This document shows positions 49,000-61,549 of a stretch of 64,000 bases of DNA, piece by piece. Source of the DNA: Nematostella vectensis. Its lineage: Eukaryota > Cnidaria > Anthozoa > Actiniaria > Edwardsiidae. The position numbers and the translations under genes are program-made. The notes beneath the pieces were generated by a model. It was not told the DNA's origin and did no database searches. It saw nothing but the letters and a program-made list of their open reading frames with translations. The stretch is from contig NC_064039.1 in assembly GCF_932526225.1 (NCBI RefSeq), positions 10,496,139-10,560,138 of the forward strand, given 5' to 3'. Numbering within the stretch: position 1 is the first letter of the stretch; each line of letters begins with the position of its first letter.

Positions 49000-51482
49000 A
49001 ATTATTGCAAGCTACAATAAGTAAGTGCTTGGGTTTTCAGGTTTTCTGACGGCTCGAAATGAACTGCGCTTGCAGTGGAACTGGACAGCGGATTTCGTAA
49101 ATCCACAGGGATACCAAAAAGGAACTAGGCAGCTTAAGTTTGAGATGCGGGGGGGGGGGGGGGGGGGGGTATCAATAAAAATACACAGTCTAGCGTGTAT
49201 CTAAAGAGTTTTTTTCTTTTTTTTTTGGGAGGGGGGGCGGGGGGATGGTTCTATGCCTTTTCTACTTGTGAAAGTCAGTCAAATATCTTATGGTATAGCT
49301 AGAAAGACTACAGGTAAGCTGTAGAAAAACTAGATGGTCTTCGAAGGCGTGCTGTAAAAAGGTATGAAAAAGGTTGAAAAGGTATGTTAAACGCCTCTGT
49401 GAAACAGAGTAGTTGCGCTGACGTCAAATTCTTACTCTGACAAATTTGAGCTTTCCAAAAAATTTGCGAGGAAGATTCGCGAAAAAAAAAAGACCGAGAA
49501 CTCTGATCTCGCGAAATTTGATATAGAAAAATTGCTGAAGGTTAAGTTTAGTGAGGACATTTTACGGTACTCGATGATGCAGCTGCTGCTAAGGGGGCAG
49601 CGTGTTTGTTTAGATTCAATTATACTGGTCTTGTTTTAGATCGCGTTAACGTCATTTTATTTTTTAAAAAATCAGTTGAACCTCAAATAATTCGTGAAAT
49701 TAAGGGTGTACTGACATTAGTGTTGCTCAGTAACGACGTACGCTGGTGGCGTTGAGCGCGCGCATATACATAACACGGAATTAGTCATTCCAAGCTTTCC
49801 TGAAGTAAAAGAAATAAAAATATGCGTTTCAAGTTCCCAAAAATTGACTTCAAGTTGATCTCAGCCTTTTCGGGTGATGATATTTCCAATGTTTTGTAAA
49901 AACGAAGATTCAGCGAAGATTTAGTCAAGCCCACCCTTTTTAAGACAAAGTTTTCAATTTTCACTACCTGCGCGCGCTGCAAACACCGAACGCTCGCGCA
50001 CGCACTGAAAATTTTATTTTAAAGTAGCGCGCACTATATCAGAATTTTAAAATACTTTTTCAATTTTAATCATTACATGACGGATGTCGTTCCTTTGAAG
50101 TATATATACCATGAAACACTATAGGATTTTGTTTTTAAACTTCATTTAAATTTCATCATGTGAGATATCAGTGTGTCTGAGCAGGCCGAATGAGCACGCG
50201 CGGGCTTTGTTTCACTTCCGGTTCTGCGTTTTCTAAAAGAGCTTTTTTTGTCGCCAAGTTACTTCAAAACGCAATATTTTTTCTCTATTCCTTTTTATAA
50301 AATTTTCCTTCATATAGCCAAGCATGAATTTAGTGTTAATCTGGATTTCAGGTGTTAATCTCGATTTCAGGACCTTTGAAAAATCATAAAAAAACAATTA
50401 CTCAATCATTTCTAAAACGCATGCTTGGCTTAATGCGCCCATCCCTCAAGATTCATAAAACCTTTTTAATATTTGTTTTCGAGCAATTTTACTTGAAATA
50501 TTTGCTTTCATCTGTATCTATGACGTCACATTATGACGCCACTGGGTAACGTCATCATAATAGTCAGCACACTTGTGGTGGTCACCTTGGCAAATATCAG
50601 ACCCTTATGATTTCCACAAAGCTTTTATGCTATATTCAATTTTCCTTAGCAACAGATGTCAGTACACCCCTCCCCTGAAAACACAATTTTCTCCGCGATC
50701 GCGAAATGACTCGCGAAATGTGCCGAGCAAATTTTCACATAATATGAGATGCGCGAAAATAAAGAAGAATGGTATACTTTCTTTTTTCATGTGATATTTA
50801 TGAAATTGCAAAGATGAGTAAATCCTGGGTACGCGATCCATAGGGCGCCTTGGGTCTCTTAGGGGCTCTGATATTAGTAGTGAAGCAAGTAATAGTCTTG
50901 TTCGTGTTTTATGAATTCTATCTCTTGTTCTGCACACTGTATTTTGTAAATATATTGGGCAGCTGTACCCTTTGCACAACATACTATCATTCTTTGTTTA
51001 ATCATATAAGTTTGGAAAACTAAATTACTTTAGATTTTTATTGTCTAACAAAGCAGTGAGGCGTGAAGTCTTGTTCGGTCATCAAAATAAACGCAGAAAT
51101 ATGTTGCTAATACACTGAAGCCTGCTGTTATTTGAAAGTATCCTCATACATCCCGTGGTGTTAAGATTACTTTCAATAAAGTTCTGAACATTTAGATTTT
51201 GTCTCCAAACACTTTTGTGCGATATGAGAGATTATAAATTTTGACCACCATGAATATTCAAAAAAGAAAGTTTAATAAAGAATCCCTTAGATAAGAAAAA
51301 AATCAGCTTAAATAGCATCTAAAATAAAATACACAATAATCATTATAATCGTATCATTATTGTTATGCAGATTTTATTTTTTACGCACTTGTCAGTATTA
51401 ACACAGAGGTCTGATATGGTTTTGATCATTAATCTTTGTTGGGCTGACGCCGTACAAGTACTTGTTAGTCTTGTAGGAAGAG
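49000..51482. other. Intergenic region between divergent phosphatase and receptor genes
   Basis: It includes a G homopolymer at 49149-49169 and G-rich tract at 49227-49242. TATAAA-like motifs are scattered and no gene is supported. It should contain the promoters of both flanking genes. Confidence 0.5.
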
Positions 51483-54400
51483 ATGCTGTCGTGTTCTAAC
51501 ATTCTACGTGTTCTAGTCCTCGTCACCATCTCAGGTAGGTACTTGTGGTACCTGTTCGTCAATGCAGTCAATGCAGCGATGAACTACGAAGAAAGCTTTA
51601 AATAAAGAAAGCTCAAATAACCGAAACGAAAAACTTATCGACAGCAAAAAGTAAAAGAAGAAACTCAAAAGAAATGTTCTCCCCCATCTTTTTTTCCTAT
51701 TTTGACGCTTGCATAAATAAGAAAAGCGCCTTCCACAAACTGCGCCAGCATGACTCGCCAGTATTGCTGGGCCAGGGTCTTGTCGAATGACTCGAAAGTT
51801 TGCTGGGCCAGGGTCTTGTCGAATGACTCGCCAGTATTGCTGGGCCAGGGTCTTGTCGAATGACTCGCCAGTATTGCTGGGCCAGGGTCTTGTCGAATGA
51901 GTCGCCAGTATTGCTGGGCCAGGTTCTTGTCGAATAAGTCGCCAGTATTGCTGGGCCAGGGTCTTGTCGAATAAGTCGCCAGTGTTGCTGGGCCAGGGTC
52001 TTGTCGAATGACTCGCCAGTATTGCTGGGCCAGGTTCTTGTCGAATAAGTCGCCAGTATTGCTGGGCCAGGGTATTGTCGAATAAGTCGCCAGTATTGCT
52101 AGGCAAGGTTCTTGTCGAATAAGTCGCCAGTATTGCTGGGCCAGATTCTTGTCGAATAAGTCGCCAGTATTGCTGGGCCAGGGTCTTGTCGAATAAGTCG
52201 CCAGTATTGCTAGGCAAGGTTCTTGTCGAATAAGTCGCCAGTATTGCTGGGCCAGGGTCTTGTCGAATAAGTCGCCAGTATTGCTGGGCCAGGTTCTTGT
52301 CGAATAAGTCGCCAGTATTGCTGGTCCAGTGTCTTTTCGAATGACTCGCTAGCAATGTAAGAAGATACAAACTTAGAGGGGGTAGAGTTTGTGTTGCTTT
52401 GGGCTATGTAGTTATTTGAGAACCGAGCAACCCAGGTTTATCGTTCCCAGTGACAAAAACGTATTTATAAAAAGAAAACTCAATTTCGTTTTGAGTTGAT
52501 CATGACTTTGTAGGAATGTGCATAAAATATAGAAATTTCATAACATAAGCAAATTCAATTATCCGAAGTCCCGTTAGGACGTTATTTGTGAAATAAGTTA
52601 CCATGGTAGCGACTACAAGTCGACTACAAATCCGTAAACTCGCAAATTCCAACACAATAAAATATTGATAGTAAAAGTCAACAAAACTATAACAGAAGTT
52701 TATGAAGCTAAAGGCTTAACACCGATAATAATAAGAATTTATTTCTTTAGCGTGCTCTCTTCAAATTAATTTTCAATGTTCATTATTTGCACAGCAAGGA
52801 TTATGATCTCTTTCTGCCTTTTATTAATTATTCAAAAGCTGGGGGACGGAATTATTGTCAAGATTGTTAAGTTGAAATATCTTCTATTTTATGTCAAACC
52901 GCTAAGCTGAGGCTCAGCTTGATTACCAGATGTCAGGTTATGTCTAAGATACGGTGATTTTTATAACAGGAAAATGACCACTTTTTTATCTAGCATCCTA
53001 GCTAGCGTCAGAATTCTTTGAATCTAATTTTCAACTTCTGTTTTTTTCTAAGGTCTCGTGGAGAGTAGAAATGGATCCGCAGAGTTTGACATCAGAAAAC
53101 ACCTGCTGGATGGGTATGACAAAGTAGTCCTACCATCCGAGCCTGATCGCCTGGCTCTCAATTTTTCACTAAAATTTGTACAGATCATGGACGTGGTAAG
53201 ACTAGGTCGAGAGGGGAGGTCTTTTTTATCTCTTTTGAATGGGAAGTAAAGAACGGCTTACTCTGTCCCTTAAAAAGGTTTCCTCTCCACACATATCCAG
53301 CTCTTTTAACACTCTTTGTTGTAGTTATGTATTATGTAGTTTGGTTCGGACTTTCACTATTTTTCACTATTTTTCTTTAATTAATTACCCTACTCCCCCC
53401 CCCTCCCCCCACACACACACACCACCCCTCCACTTCTAATCCAGCCCGCACGTTGTGCTGTGTAAACTAGTTGTACATGTCTGTCAAATTGATTTATTTT
53501 TTAGAAAGACAAAGAGCAGCTCGTTTCCGTGGAGTGCTGGTACAGTATGGTAGGTATTGCAATAATGCATTGTATTGGAAATGTTGTTTTTTTGCCTTGA
53601 GCCACTACGCAAAATATCTTATACCCTTTTCAGAATTGGATAAACTCCTTCCTTAAGTGGGACAAAAAGAAATACCAGAACGAAAGCCGTGTTTTCTTCG
53701 ACCCCTCTGAAATCTGGGTACCGGATATTGCTCTTTATAACAAGTAAGACTTGCCACAGCATTATGCAAAATACCGTCCTTATTCTTTTCATTAACGTTG
53801 CTGGCCGTGAGACCGAGAGGTTGGATAGAGCGAATCCAAAGAAGGTTACCGATGACGTCAAATCATTGATGTGGTGATGTCACAGGGAAGTAAAAAAAAA
53901 AACACAGGAAATTCGAAAAAATGCCCATTATAATTAAGGCACACCAAAAAACATTGCTACCCTAGAAATATGCCAGAAGCAAAAAATAACTTCTTTTAAA
54001 AAGTCTAACATAACAAATTGTCAAAGTGTTTTGGAAGTCGAAGTATTAATTAATCTAGAAAATATTGATTTCTAGCGCCTCTTTCTGCGATCACCTAAAA
54101 ATAGCATGTAATCTATTTTCAGTGGCGATGATAAAGTGCAAACTTCTGGGGGGCGTACCAAGTTCCTGACAAATATAGTCGTCGAAGATACTGGCAAGTG
54201 CGTCTGGAGCGGACCTGTGACCTTCACCTTCACTTGCTCCATGGCGCTGAGTCGATGGCCGTTTGACGATCAGAATTGTACTATGAAATTTGGCTCATTG
54301 TCATACGGCAAAAACAACTTCATCATATCCAAGGTGAAGGTCTCCAAATCTGGTAAGAATGTTATTTTTATAGAAAAAAAAATTCGACATAGCTCAGTAT

Positions 54401-55173
54401 GCAAAGGCTCTACCGTTGCCTTTAACATTGCATTATTTCATTTCATTTTTTTAGACGACTTTATTGAAAATAGTAACTGGGAACTGAAGAACATAACCGT
54501 TGCGTTGCAAGAGACTGACCATGGCGACTGCTGTCTGTTCGGTTTCTCACAAGTAACCTACACTTTAAACATGGCGCGCAAATTTAAATACCACATGTTC
54601 TACCTTGTCGCCCCATGCCTACTCATGGTCATCTTGTCGCTATTCAGCTTCTGGATCCCATCAGAAAGCGGCGAGAGAATCGGCTTCGTCACAACTCTTC
54701 TCCTCGCCATGATGGTGTTCCTTCTTGTAGTTCCAGACCTCATTCCCGAGTCATCAACCAGCATCCCTATTTTAGGCGTTTTCCTCATGGCGACTCTGGT
54801 TATGGTTAGCCTCATTTTGATGATCACCATATTCGTCCTGGTGATTCATCACAAGGAAGGCGTCCCGCCAACATGGATCCAGAAACTCTTCTGCGGCAAG
54901 CCCAAGCCAGTCAACAGAGTGGAAGTCCAGTCACGTGATGAAGATCCATTTGAGCCCGCAATGCGAGCCCATCAGCCTAACTATGGTGATGTCAAACCAC
55001 CAAACACTCCTGGCCCCACTAAGGTGTTCATGAGAGAGAAGAAATTCACTGAGAACAACCCGATGACGTACAAGGAGATTTCCGAGAAGCTTGATGTCAT
55101 CTTCTTCTGGGTGTTCGTGTTGGTGTCTTGTGTGTTGTACAGTGCGATCTTGACACAGAAGGATATGAAGTGA
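51483..55173 (+). CDS. Nicotinic acetylcholine receptor-like Cys-loop cation-channel subunit (432 aa)
   Basis: Six exons: 51483-51534, 53053-53195, 53505-53549, 53634-53743, 54123-54352, 54455-55173. They sum to 1,299 nt with matching phases. Residues 1-17 are a signal peptide (MLSCSNILRVLVLVTIS). The ligand-binding domain contains IWVPDIALYN and the Cys-loop CSMALSRWPFDDQNC (C155-C169, 13 residues between, with the FPFD-like WPFD). Vicinal cysteines DCC at 219-220 mark an alpha-type loop C. TM1 is about 242-260, TM2 268-286 (GERIGFVTTLLLAMMVFLLV), TM3 297-324 and TM4 408-426. The Glu before TM2 favours a cation pore. The M3-M4 loop is short. Subunits form pentameric ligand-gated channels; the ligand is unknown. 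An inverted, broken copy of the last exon lies at 62361-63066. Confidence 0.94.
51745..52350. repeat. 36-bp minisatellite, about 17 copies, in receptor intron 1
   Basis: Units contain 'TCGCCAGTATTGCTGGGCCA' and 'GGGTCTTGTCGAATAAG'. The minus strand stays open for 279 codons as a repeat artefact. Confidence 0.96.
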
Positions 55174-55569
55174 CCTTGGTTCTTGTTTGTTTTACTCTTA
55201 TCATCAACACTATCACCAAGAAAAAAATCAGTGGGTGCTGACTAAACACGTGTAGTTTAACTTTCTATCGCTCCTTTCACCCTTTCTGGTCGGTGGAACA
55301 TACCTTGTCACTTTTTGTTTTTTTTGTAAGAGATCGTTTCTCTCTAGGGATTGTGCACTCGTTGCGACACCTATGCTTTTAATGATTGCAACACAGAGAT
55401 CTATTCTATAGAGAATAGTTAAATCAAAGTTTTATTATTGCCTGATAAATTTACAAGGGAAAGCCTTGGGAAAGTAAGCAAAGAGCATTTTCAAATAGTT
55501 TCTCGCAAAATTTGCCGCGTGATGACAAGTCCAACACAGTCCCAGCGGGGAAATTTGTTGTTCGATGCT

Positions 55570-55575
55570 AATAAA
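55570..55575 (+). terminator. Polyadenylation signal AATAAA of the receptor gene
   Basis: It lies about 400 nt after the stop codon and just before the inverted duplication begins. Confidence 0.5.
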
Positions 55576-55746
55576 GGCTTGTTGACAGATCTTGGCCGTT
55601 GAACACATCAGATTTTGACAGCCGCTTTAATATACGCGCATACCAGATTGGTACACAATGGATACCGAGTTATCTGCTCTTGTTTGACCTTATCGAGGTC
55701 ACGGGAACAGGCTGTCCGCAGTAACTCCAGTTCGCTGACCTGATGG

Positions 55747-56708
55747 ATGTTACTAAAACGGGGAACGGGGAACAGGGAGAGGGGGACAGGGATCTGGGAA
55801 CGAGTGATCAGCGGTAGGGCACAGTGATGTAGCAACCTCGCGTGCGTCTCTTTGGCTCTTCTCTCGTTAAAATGGATGGTAAGTGAAATCTCTGACTCTG
55901 TTTCTAAGAATTATGAATAATTCATGCACCCATTGAATCGAATCTAATACGTTTCTCTGATTTTAGATGTGATAGAGATCAAGTCAAGTGAAAGGTATGT
56001 TGAAAGGGATAATATGATAACAGTTTGCTTGGGTAGTTTAGTGCGAGCTAAAATCGCAATGGTAAGCTTGAAAAGAGATTTATGGAAACATATTTTGAAT
56101 CCGTGGATATTTTTGCAATCCTACATTGCCATGACTTTAAATTCTCATCCCATAGTGATGAAAAGCACTGTTACAAATTTGAGGTTCTATTTTCAGTATT
56201 TTTATGATTATTGATGTTAAAAGCTGCTGCTTTCCTTTTACAAGTTCAACAATGTCTGAGCTTGAGTCCAAGTCTGGGCTTGAGTCTGAGCTTGAGCTGT
56301 AATAAAGTGTACAGAGGAACAAATAAGATGGGGCCAGAAAAGTAATAACATTTATAACAATAACAATAGTCTAATTTAGTAAACAGTCAACTTGATGTTA
56401 GAGGAAAGAAGGGTCATGGTCACGGGAAACAGCAGCTTTCAACATCAATAATCATAAAAATACTGAAAATGATCTCTATCACATCCAAAATAAGAGAAAC
56501 GTATTAGATTCGATTCAATGGGCGCATGAATTATTCATAATTCTTAGAAACAGAGTCAGAGATTTCACTTACCATCCATTTTAACGAGAGAAGAGCCAAA
56601 GAGACGCACGCGAGGTTGCTACATCGCTGTGCCCTACCGCTGATCACTCGTTCCCAGATCCCTGTTCCCCGCTTCCCGCTCCCCGTTCCCCGTTTTAGCA
56701 ACATCCCT
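55747..56708. repeat. Large inverted duplication
   Basis: The left arm 55747-55980 plus 56187-56228 is the reverse complement of the right arm 56429-56708, over 90% identical by eye. The left arm has about 205 extra bases (55981-56186) absent from the right arm. Both arms contain 'CTCGCGTGCGTCTCTTTGGC', the start ATGGATG with a GTAAGT donor, and 'CGAATCTAATACGTTTCTCT'. The spacer between arms is about 200 bp. Confidence 0.9.
55872..56302 (+). CDS. Candidate micro-gene (30 aa) in the left arm of the inverted duplication
   Basis: Exons 55872-55878 (ATGGATG, donor GTAAGT), 55967-55994 (after GATTTTAG, donor GTATGT) and 56245-56302 (after TTTTACAAG, stop TAA). They sum to 93 nt in frame and encode MDDVIEIKSSESSTMSELES then KSGLESELEL, very acidic and Ser-rich. 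An AATAAA overlaps the stop. The splice signals fit well, but the product is tiny, so this could equally be a non-coding spliced transcript. In the right-arm copy the intron 1 acceptor is TTTTGG instead of TTTTAG. Confidence 0.35.
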
Positions 56709-56761
56709 GACCATGCTGTTTAGCGGGACGATTACTAGCACAAATGCTTTCAATTTCATTC

Positions 56762-57047
56762 TCACTTCGGCAAGAAACACAAGGGTTTGAAAAAGTTAAA
56801 CGTTGTCGGCATAATTGCCAACAAATCATTCTGTAAAAATAGCTGCCTCAAGCACTGCAACTTCTCGTTCTTTGGTGCAAAATCCGGTCCTTTTAAATCT
56901 TGTAGGGTCGACAACAAGCTCGACAAATAATTTGGAAAATTTTCCTCGACCAACTCGTCCGCCGCTAAAGAACAATAGTCTGCCGGCAGGCCCTCGTGTC
57001 TTACCCTTCCCTAGTCCCCCTCGGCCCCTACGCAGGCTATCATCCAA
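56762..57047 (-). CDS. Candidate small two-exon gene (81 aa) with a 40-nt intron
   Basis: ATG at 57047 opens MDDSLRRGRGGLGK. A GTAAGA donor (exon end 57005, phase 1) and a TTCTTTAG acceptor (exon start 56964) frame a 40-nt intron. Exon 2 reads ADELVEENFPNYLSSLLSTL, QDLKGPDFAPKNEKLQCLRQ, then LFLQNDLLAIMPTTFNFFKP, to TGA at 56762. Total is 246 nt. The exon 2 frame has varied codon use and a helical look. The intron is near the lower size limit, so the first exon may lie elsewhere. Family not recognised. Confidence 0.4.
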
Positions 57048-57103
57048 CCGAATTACAATGCCAATTAAACTGTCAAACCTCCAAATGAACGCAAAGTAAA
57101 CAA

Positions 57104-57430
57104 AGGTACCCTTTTCAGTCTTTTAAGTTGTGTTATTAAAGACGAAAAAGGGTACCAATTTTGATGTGATGTTAAATCGAGTCTAAAGTGGGAAAAAAGT
57201 AACCCTTTTGTGTTTTACTTTGTATTATATGCTGCTAACAGGAAATGTACATAATTTCCGACTATCTGCTTTCTAGGAACCTTAGAGAAAAGGTCACCGT
57301 TTTCGTTCTTATCCGTGAAATAGACCGATGATCGAAATTGTCGACATTTTATGAACACATTCTATATCTGCAAATAGACGGCAAACCTGTCCGTATTATT
57401 CTGCAAAAAGGGTACCCTTTTTCATGTTAC
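57104..57430. repeat. GGTACCCTTTTTC palindromes
   Basis: GGTACCCTTTTCAGTCTTTT at 57106 pairs with GACGAAAAAGGGTACC ending about 57155. A perfect palindrome AAAAAGGGTACCCTTTTT lies around 57405-57422. This may be the remains of a small inverted-repeat element. Confidence 0.5.
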
Positions 57431-58328
57431 GATTTTAAAATGATAAATGACAAAAAAGGTAGGCTTTTTTGAGTGTCTTATTTTACTTGGTAAGTAAAAA
57501 CACGGGGAAGACCCATTTTTGGACAACCGCCTTTTATCATTTAAAGCAGAATTGCCGGTTTGTTCCACTGATTCATTGCCCCCTTTACAAGATTGAAGTT
57601 AAAAGATACAGTGCAACCAAGGGATACGTTTCAAATCCCCCAAAGTGTCATGTAGAATCATCACAAATAGTAAAATGAAACAAGAATGAAATGAAAACAG
57701 TGATCCATTTCAAATAAAAAAATAATAGTACTTCTAGCTAATCAAAGACAAGATGCAGATGTCAAGGATCTAAGAAAGAACTTTTCAGTCATAAAATTAA
57801 AATTTAAATGAAATAAAGCCTGAATTGACTGTTATCAGCTAGAAAATAAAAGCTTATTGCAACAGACTATAGCACATACACTGGCTAGACACTCAAAAGT
57901 TTGTGACTATTCATGGTCACATTTGTGACTTGGTATCAAACAAGCAGCCTTCTATAAATTGGAGTCACATTGCCTCCCAAACAGCCAAATGGTGATGGTT
58001 CCATTCCGAATCTTGAAAAACCCCTGAATTCCCCTTGACGTGTGGTCAAGGGCGAAAAGCTCGGCTTCGGAGGAGTTCGTCACACAAACTTTTCCTTATT
58101 TTAATGATATATGTCATTAGCAGGTTTTGTATATTTTTAAAGCTTAGAAATAGCGCAAGAATATTAATAAATAAGCATAGCAACGCGACAAGATTCTTAA
58201 TAAGCAACCGCCATGTTCTTTGGGTGTCCTAATGTGGTTGTAAAATAATATAACCTGGCCCTCGTTTAGGAGTAGTTCTCGTTGTGTTACCGAGGCGAAA
58301 GGTTTTTCAAAGGAACACAACGACAATA
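57431..58328. other. Intergenic, no supported feature
   Basis: AT-rich unique sequence. No gene, RNA or repeat could be supported. Confidence 0.5.
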
Positions 58329-58602
58329 GGGGACTTGTGCTAAGAGATCACGTGACCTTTCTGGGTGGCAAATTCAAAACAAAATAATACAAAAAAATCT
58401 GAAATTACTGCGCCCGTCACACCAGAGAATGACGAAGAAATAAAATCTTTTAATGAAACTAAACCCTTTCTGAAAAAAAATTCTGTTTTTTTTTCGTTTT
58501 CGTTTCGCAAAATAAGTTTTGTTGCTGTTATTTTGCCACTAAAAGGCTGAGCGCGCTTGTTTGCCACCCAAACAGTCACGTGATCTTTTAGCGCAAGTCC
58601 CC
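58329..58602. mobile_element. MITE with about 45-bp terminal inverted repeats
   Basis: The left end GGGGACTTGTGCTAAGAGAT then CACGTGACC...GGGTGGCAAA is mirrored by the right end TTTGCCACCC...TCACGTGATC then TTTTAGCGCAAGTCCCC. It has no coding capacity. A probable relative is at about 48215-48545, which shares 'TCACGTGATTTTTTGAGTGGC' in part and 'ACTGCGCCCGTCAC'. Confidence 0.82.
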
Positions 58603-58729
58603 AATTGCCCCTGAACTCTTTGAGACACTAAGTCTCAAATAACATTCTACAAGCATCAATGATCATCACTAGTTTCGAGTCGTTTGAGCAACCCCTATCT
58701 AATTGCAGAAAGTTTTGCTAGTTGATGGT

Positions 58730-59665
58730 GGTAGTTGTGACAACGATGTCAGTCGTAGTGATGATGGTGATCGTAGGGGTGGTGCTCATTATGGTGGGGG
58801 TGGTGTTGATGGCGGTAAGGATGATGATTATGAGTATTATCGCAGGGATGGTGTTGAGCGTGGTGATGTGTTGGGTGATGTTGATTATGGTGATACAAGA
58901 GGTGACAATGGTGATGTAAATGGTGATAATGTTGGTGAAAGGGTTGCGCTGATTGTAGTGATGTAAGTGGTAATGGTGATGGCGAAGGTGCTGATCGTGG
59001 TGATGTAAGGGGAGGTGCTGGTAGTGGTGTTGATCGTGATGATGTAAGGGGTGGTGCTGGTTATAGTGATGCAAGGGTTGGTGTTCATTAGGGAGGTGTT
59101 GTTGATGATTTAAGGGGAGGCGTTGATAATGATGATGTAAGGGGTGGTGCTGGTTATAGTAATGCAGGGGATGGTGTTCATTAGGGGGGTGTTGTTGATA
59201 ATTTAAGGGGAGGCGTTGATGGTGTTTGTGCTGTAAGGGGTGGTGTTGATTATGATGATGTAAGGGGTGTTATTGATTATGATGATGTAAGGGGTGGTGC
59301 TGGTTATAGTGATGCAAGGGGTGGTGTTGATTATGATGATGTAAGGGGTGGTGCTGGTTATAGTGATGCAAGGGGTGATGTTCATTAGGGGGGTGTTGTT
59401 GATGATTTAAGGGGAGGCGTTGATAATGATGATGTAAGGGGTGGTGCTGGTTATAGTGATGCAAGGGGTGGTGTTCATTAGGGGGGTGTTGTTGATGATT
59501 TAAGGCGTTGATGGTGTTTGTGCTGTAAGGGGTGTTATTGATTATGATGATGTAAGGGGTGGTGCTGGTTATAGTGATGCAAGGGTTGGTGTTCATTAGG
59601 GGGGTGTTGTTGATGATTTAAGGGGAGGCGTTGATGGTGTTTGGGCTGTAAGGGGTGGTGATTTT
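58730..59665. repeat. GT/GAT-rich minisatellite block
   Basis: Degenerate then regular units such as 'GGTGGTGCTGGTTATAGTGA' followed by 'TGCAAGGGGTGGTGTT', with longer higher-order units ending 'TTGTTGATGATTTAAGGGGA'. Thr/Ile/His-rich open frames on the minus strand are artefacts. Confidence 0.92.
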
Positions 59666-61548
59666 TATAACTGTTTCAGACGGAGGATTCGCAGATGAAC
59701 AGTCTATGATTTGTGGTAGTAACTAGTAGTGATAATGATGAGGATGATTATGATTTTCATGATGATGATGATAATGGGTGATTATGGTTGTTAATATGAT
59801 GATGGGTGATTATGGTTGTAATGATGGTGTGGGTGGTTGGTGGAGTAAACAATTCAAATGGACAGTCAAAACATGTATAATCCCCTTTCATTCCTGTTTG
59901 AACGTGCAATTAAGGGTGTTGGGACATATCTCGTTACTTAGCGATTCGGTTGTTAGGCGCGCGCGATTATTCGGGAACTTCCCATTTTGAGGCGGGAAAA
60001 TCGAATGGCGGAAAAGCAATTTATGCGCGCACGACCTTTTTAACTTCGAAAACAAACGCTCGAAACTGGCGAGAATAAACGTATTAGCCTCTCACTCCTG
60101 GGTACTTTTGAGCAAAATTGTAAGAAAAAAAAAAGACTTAAAACAGAAACCTCCCCCCCCCTCCAAACCTACCAGTTAACATAAGCTACCGCTGACCCAA
60201 GACGGTATGCCTTGAAGTTTACAGCTTTTTCACATCCGGAGAGAGCCTATTTGGGCATAATTAATCTGATAATTTATGCTGTGCTTATGGATGCTCGCAC
60301 GCTAAGGTTGGTTTAATGGGATAATTCCTTGTTTGGGTTTCACCGAGTGGGAAAGGAATTTTTAAATGAATGGCCTCATACTCTCCAATGTGGAATATTT
60401 TTGCTATTCAACCTTATTCAAAAATTGCTTTCAGGCTTATTCTGGGTTCCTTGGACCTGGAAATGTTTTGTTTGGCTTTGGGGCAAAATGACTGTTATGA
60501 TTATGAGTTTCTCTGTCAAGATATTTTCCAAGACTCCAATGATGCAATTCAGGCATGAAATATAGCATAAACATGGAGACTCGCTTCTAATGGAGGTTTT
60601 AGCATTGATTATTTTGGCTGATGGCTGTAAAATGGGACCTTGACGGAGCGCAATAAAGGTATCAAGTTGTGCTTCCTTTTCTCTATTTGTAGGAATTGTG
60701 TGTCTTTTTTGGTAAGAAATGTTTCTGAGTTTAACCATTCGTTTACGAATAAGTAAAAAATCAAGGTTGATATTTTGACAATGGAGTCAATTCTATTACA
60801 TTGCTTGGATGCGCTTTTAAAGGTCGTCTATGCTTCGGAGGAATCCATGAGTATCAGCGTCGGTGTTGTTTAGTTTTCACTTCCGACATTTTGGAGTTGG
60901 GCCTATATTTTACGGGCGTCTGGAGACGTAATAGTAATGGAAGTGTAAAACAGCAAATACCGTAAAACAAAAATAGGGTAGCATGATTTTTCGCCTAGGG
61001 CACCAACTTAGCGTGCTGTTTTGAGCAAGAAACGAGTTATTTTAATACTTACTTCACTAGGGTTTTAAATTAAATTCGTGATTCGTGAAAAGACTTAAAA
61101 TAAATTCGTGGGGTATATTTTCGTGAATCGTGATTTCGCATTGCAAAATTCGAGAATTGTGACCGTAGATTCCAAGAATAATTAAAACAAATTTATGTAA
61201 CGTGACTGCAAAACAGTGCTCGACTTGACAGGAGCTGTTGACTCCGCATCGATTGTAACGTTTTTTTTCGCTTCACGATTCATACATTTATACGTAGAAG
61301 TAAACATTAATGAATGCCTTTGTGTGTTAGTTCAACTGACTGACTGAGGAGTGGATCAACCGCAGCGTTGATCTAAATCAGCGTTGATGTAAAAAATCAT
61401 ATATTCAGAAGCAAAGCAAAAGTTAAAACCGTAATTCGTGAAAAATCCTTTTTAAAATCATGATTCGTGAAATAAAAGCCAAACAAATAACTTCGTGATT
61501 CGTAATGGGCACCCCCTCTGCACCACCCTGTTAAAAAGCGGGAGAAAC
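59666..61548. other. Intergenic; repeated GTGATTCGTGAA-type motifs near 61060-61510
   Basis: No confident gene apart from the small ORF at 60370-60558. Between 61070 and 61510, motifs like 'AATTCGTGATTCGTGAAA' recur several times. Confidence 0.45.
60370..60558 (+). CDS. Small unrecognised ORF (62 aa)
   Basis: A single-exon frame with ATG at 60370 and TGA at 60556-60558, reading MASYSPMWNIFAIQPYSKIA then FRLILGSLDLEMFCLALGQN and an acidic end. Codon use is varied and there is no repeat. No homologue is recognised, and no TATA or AATAAA is clearly tied to it. It may be a retro-copy fragment or chance. Confidence 0.25.
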   Translation: MASYSPMWNIFAIQPYSKIAFRLILGSLDLEMFCLALGQNDCYDYEFLCQDIFQDSNDAIQA

Positions 61549-61549
61549 G

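Noticed and set aside
51531..52370. 279-codon minus-strand frame
   Set aside because: A 36-bp minisatellite inside receptor intron 1, with the unit divisible by three. The real exon is on the other strand.
58718..59596. His/Thr/Ile-rich minus-strand frames
   Set aside because: Degenerate GAT/GGT repeat sequence.
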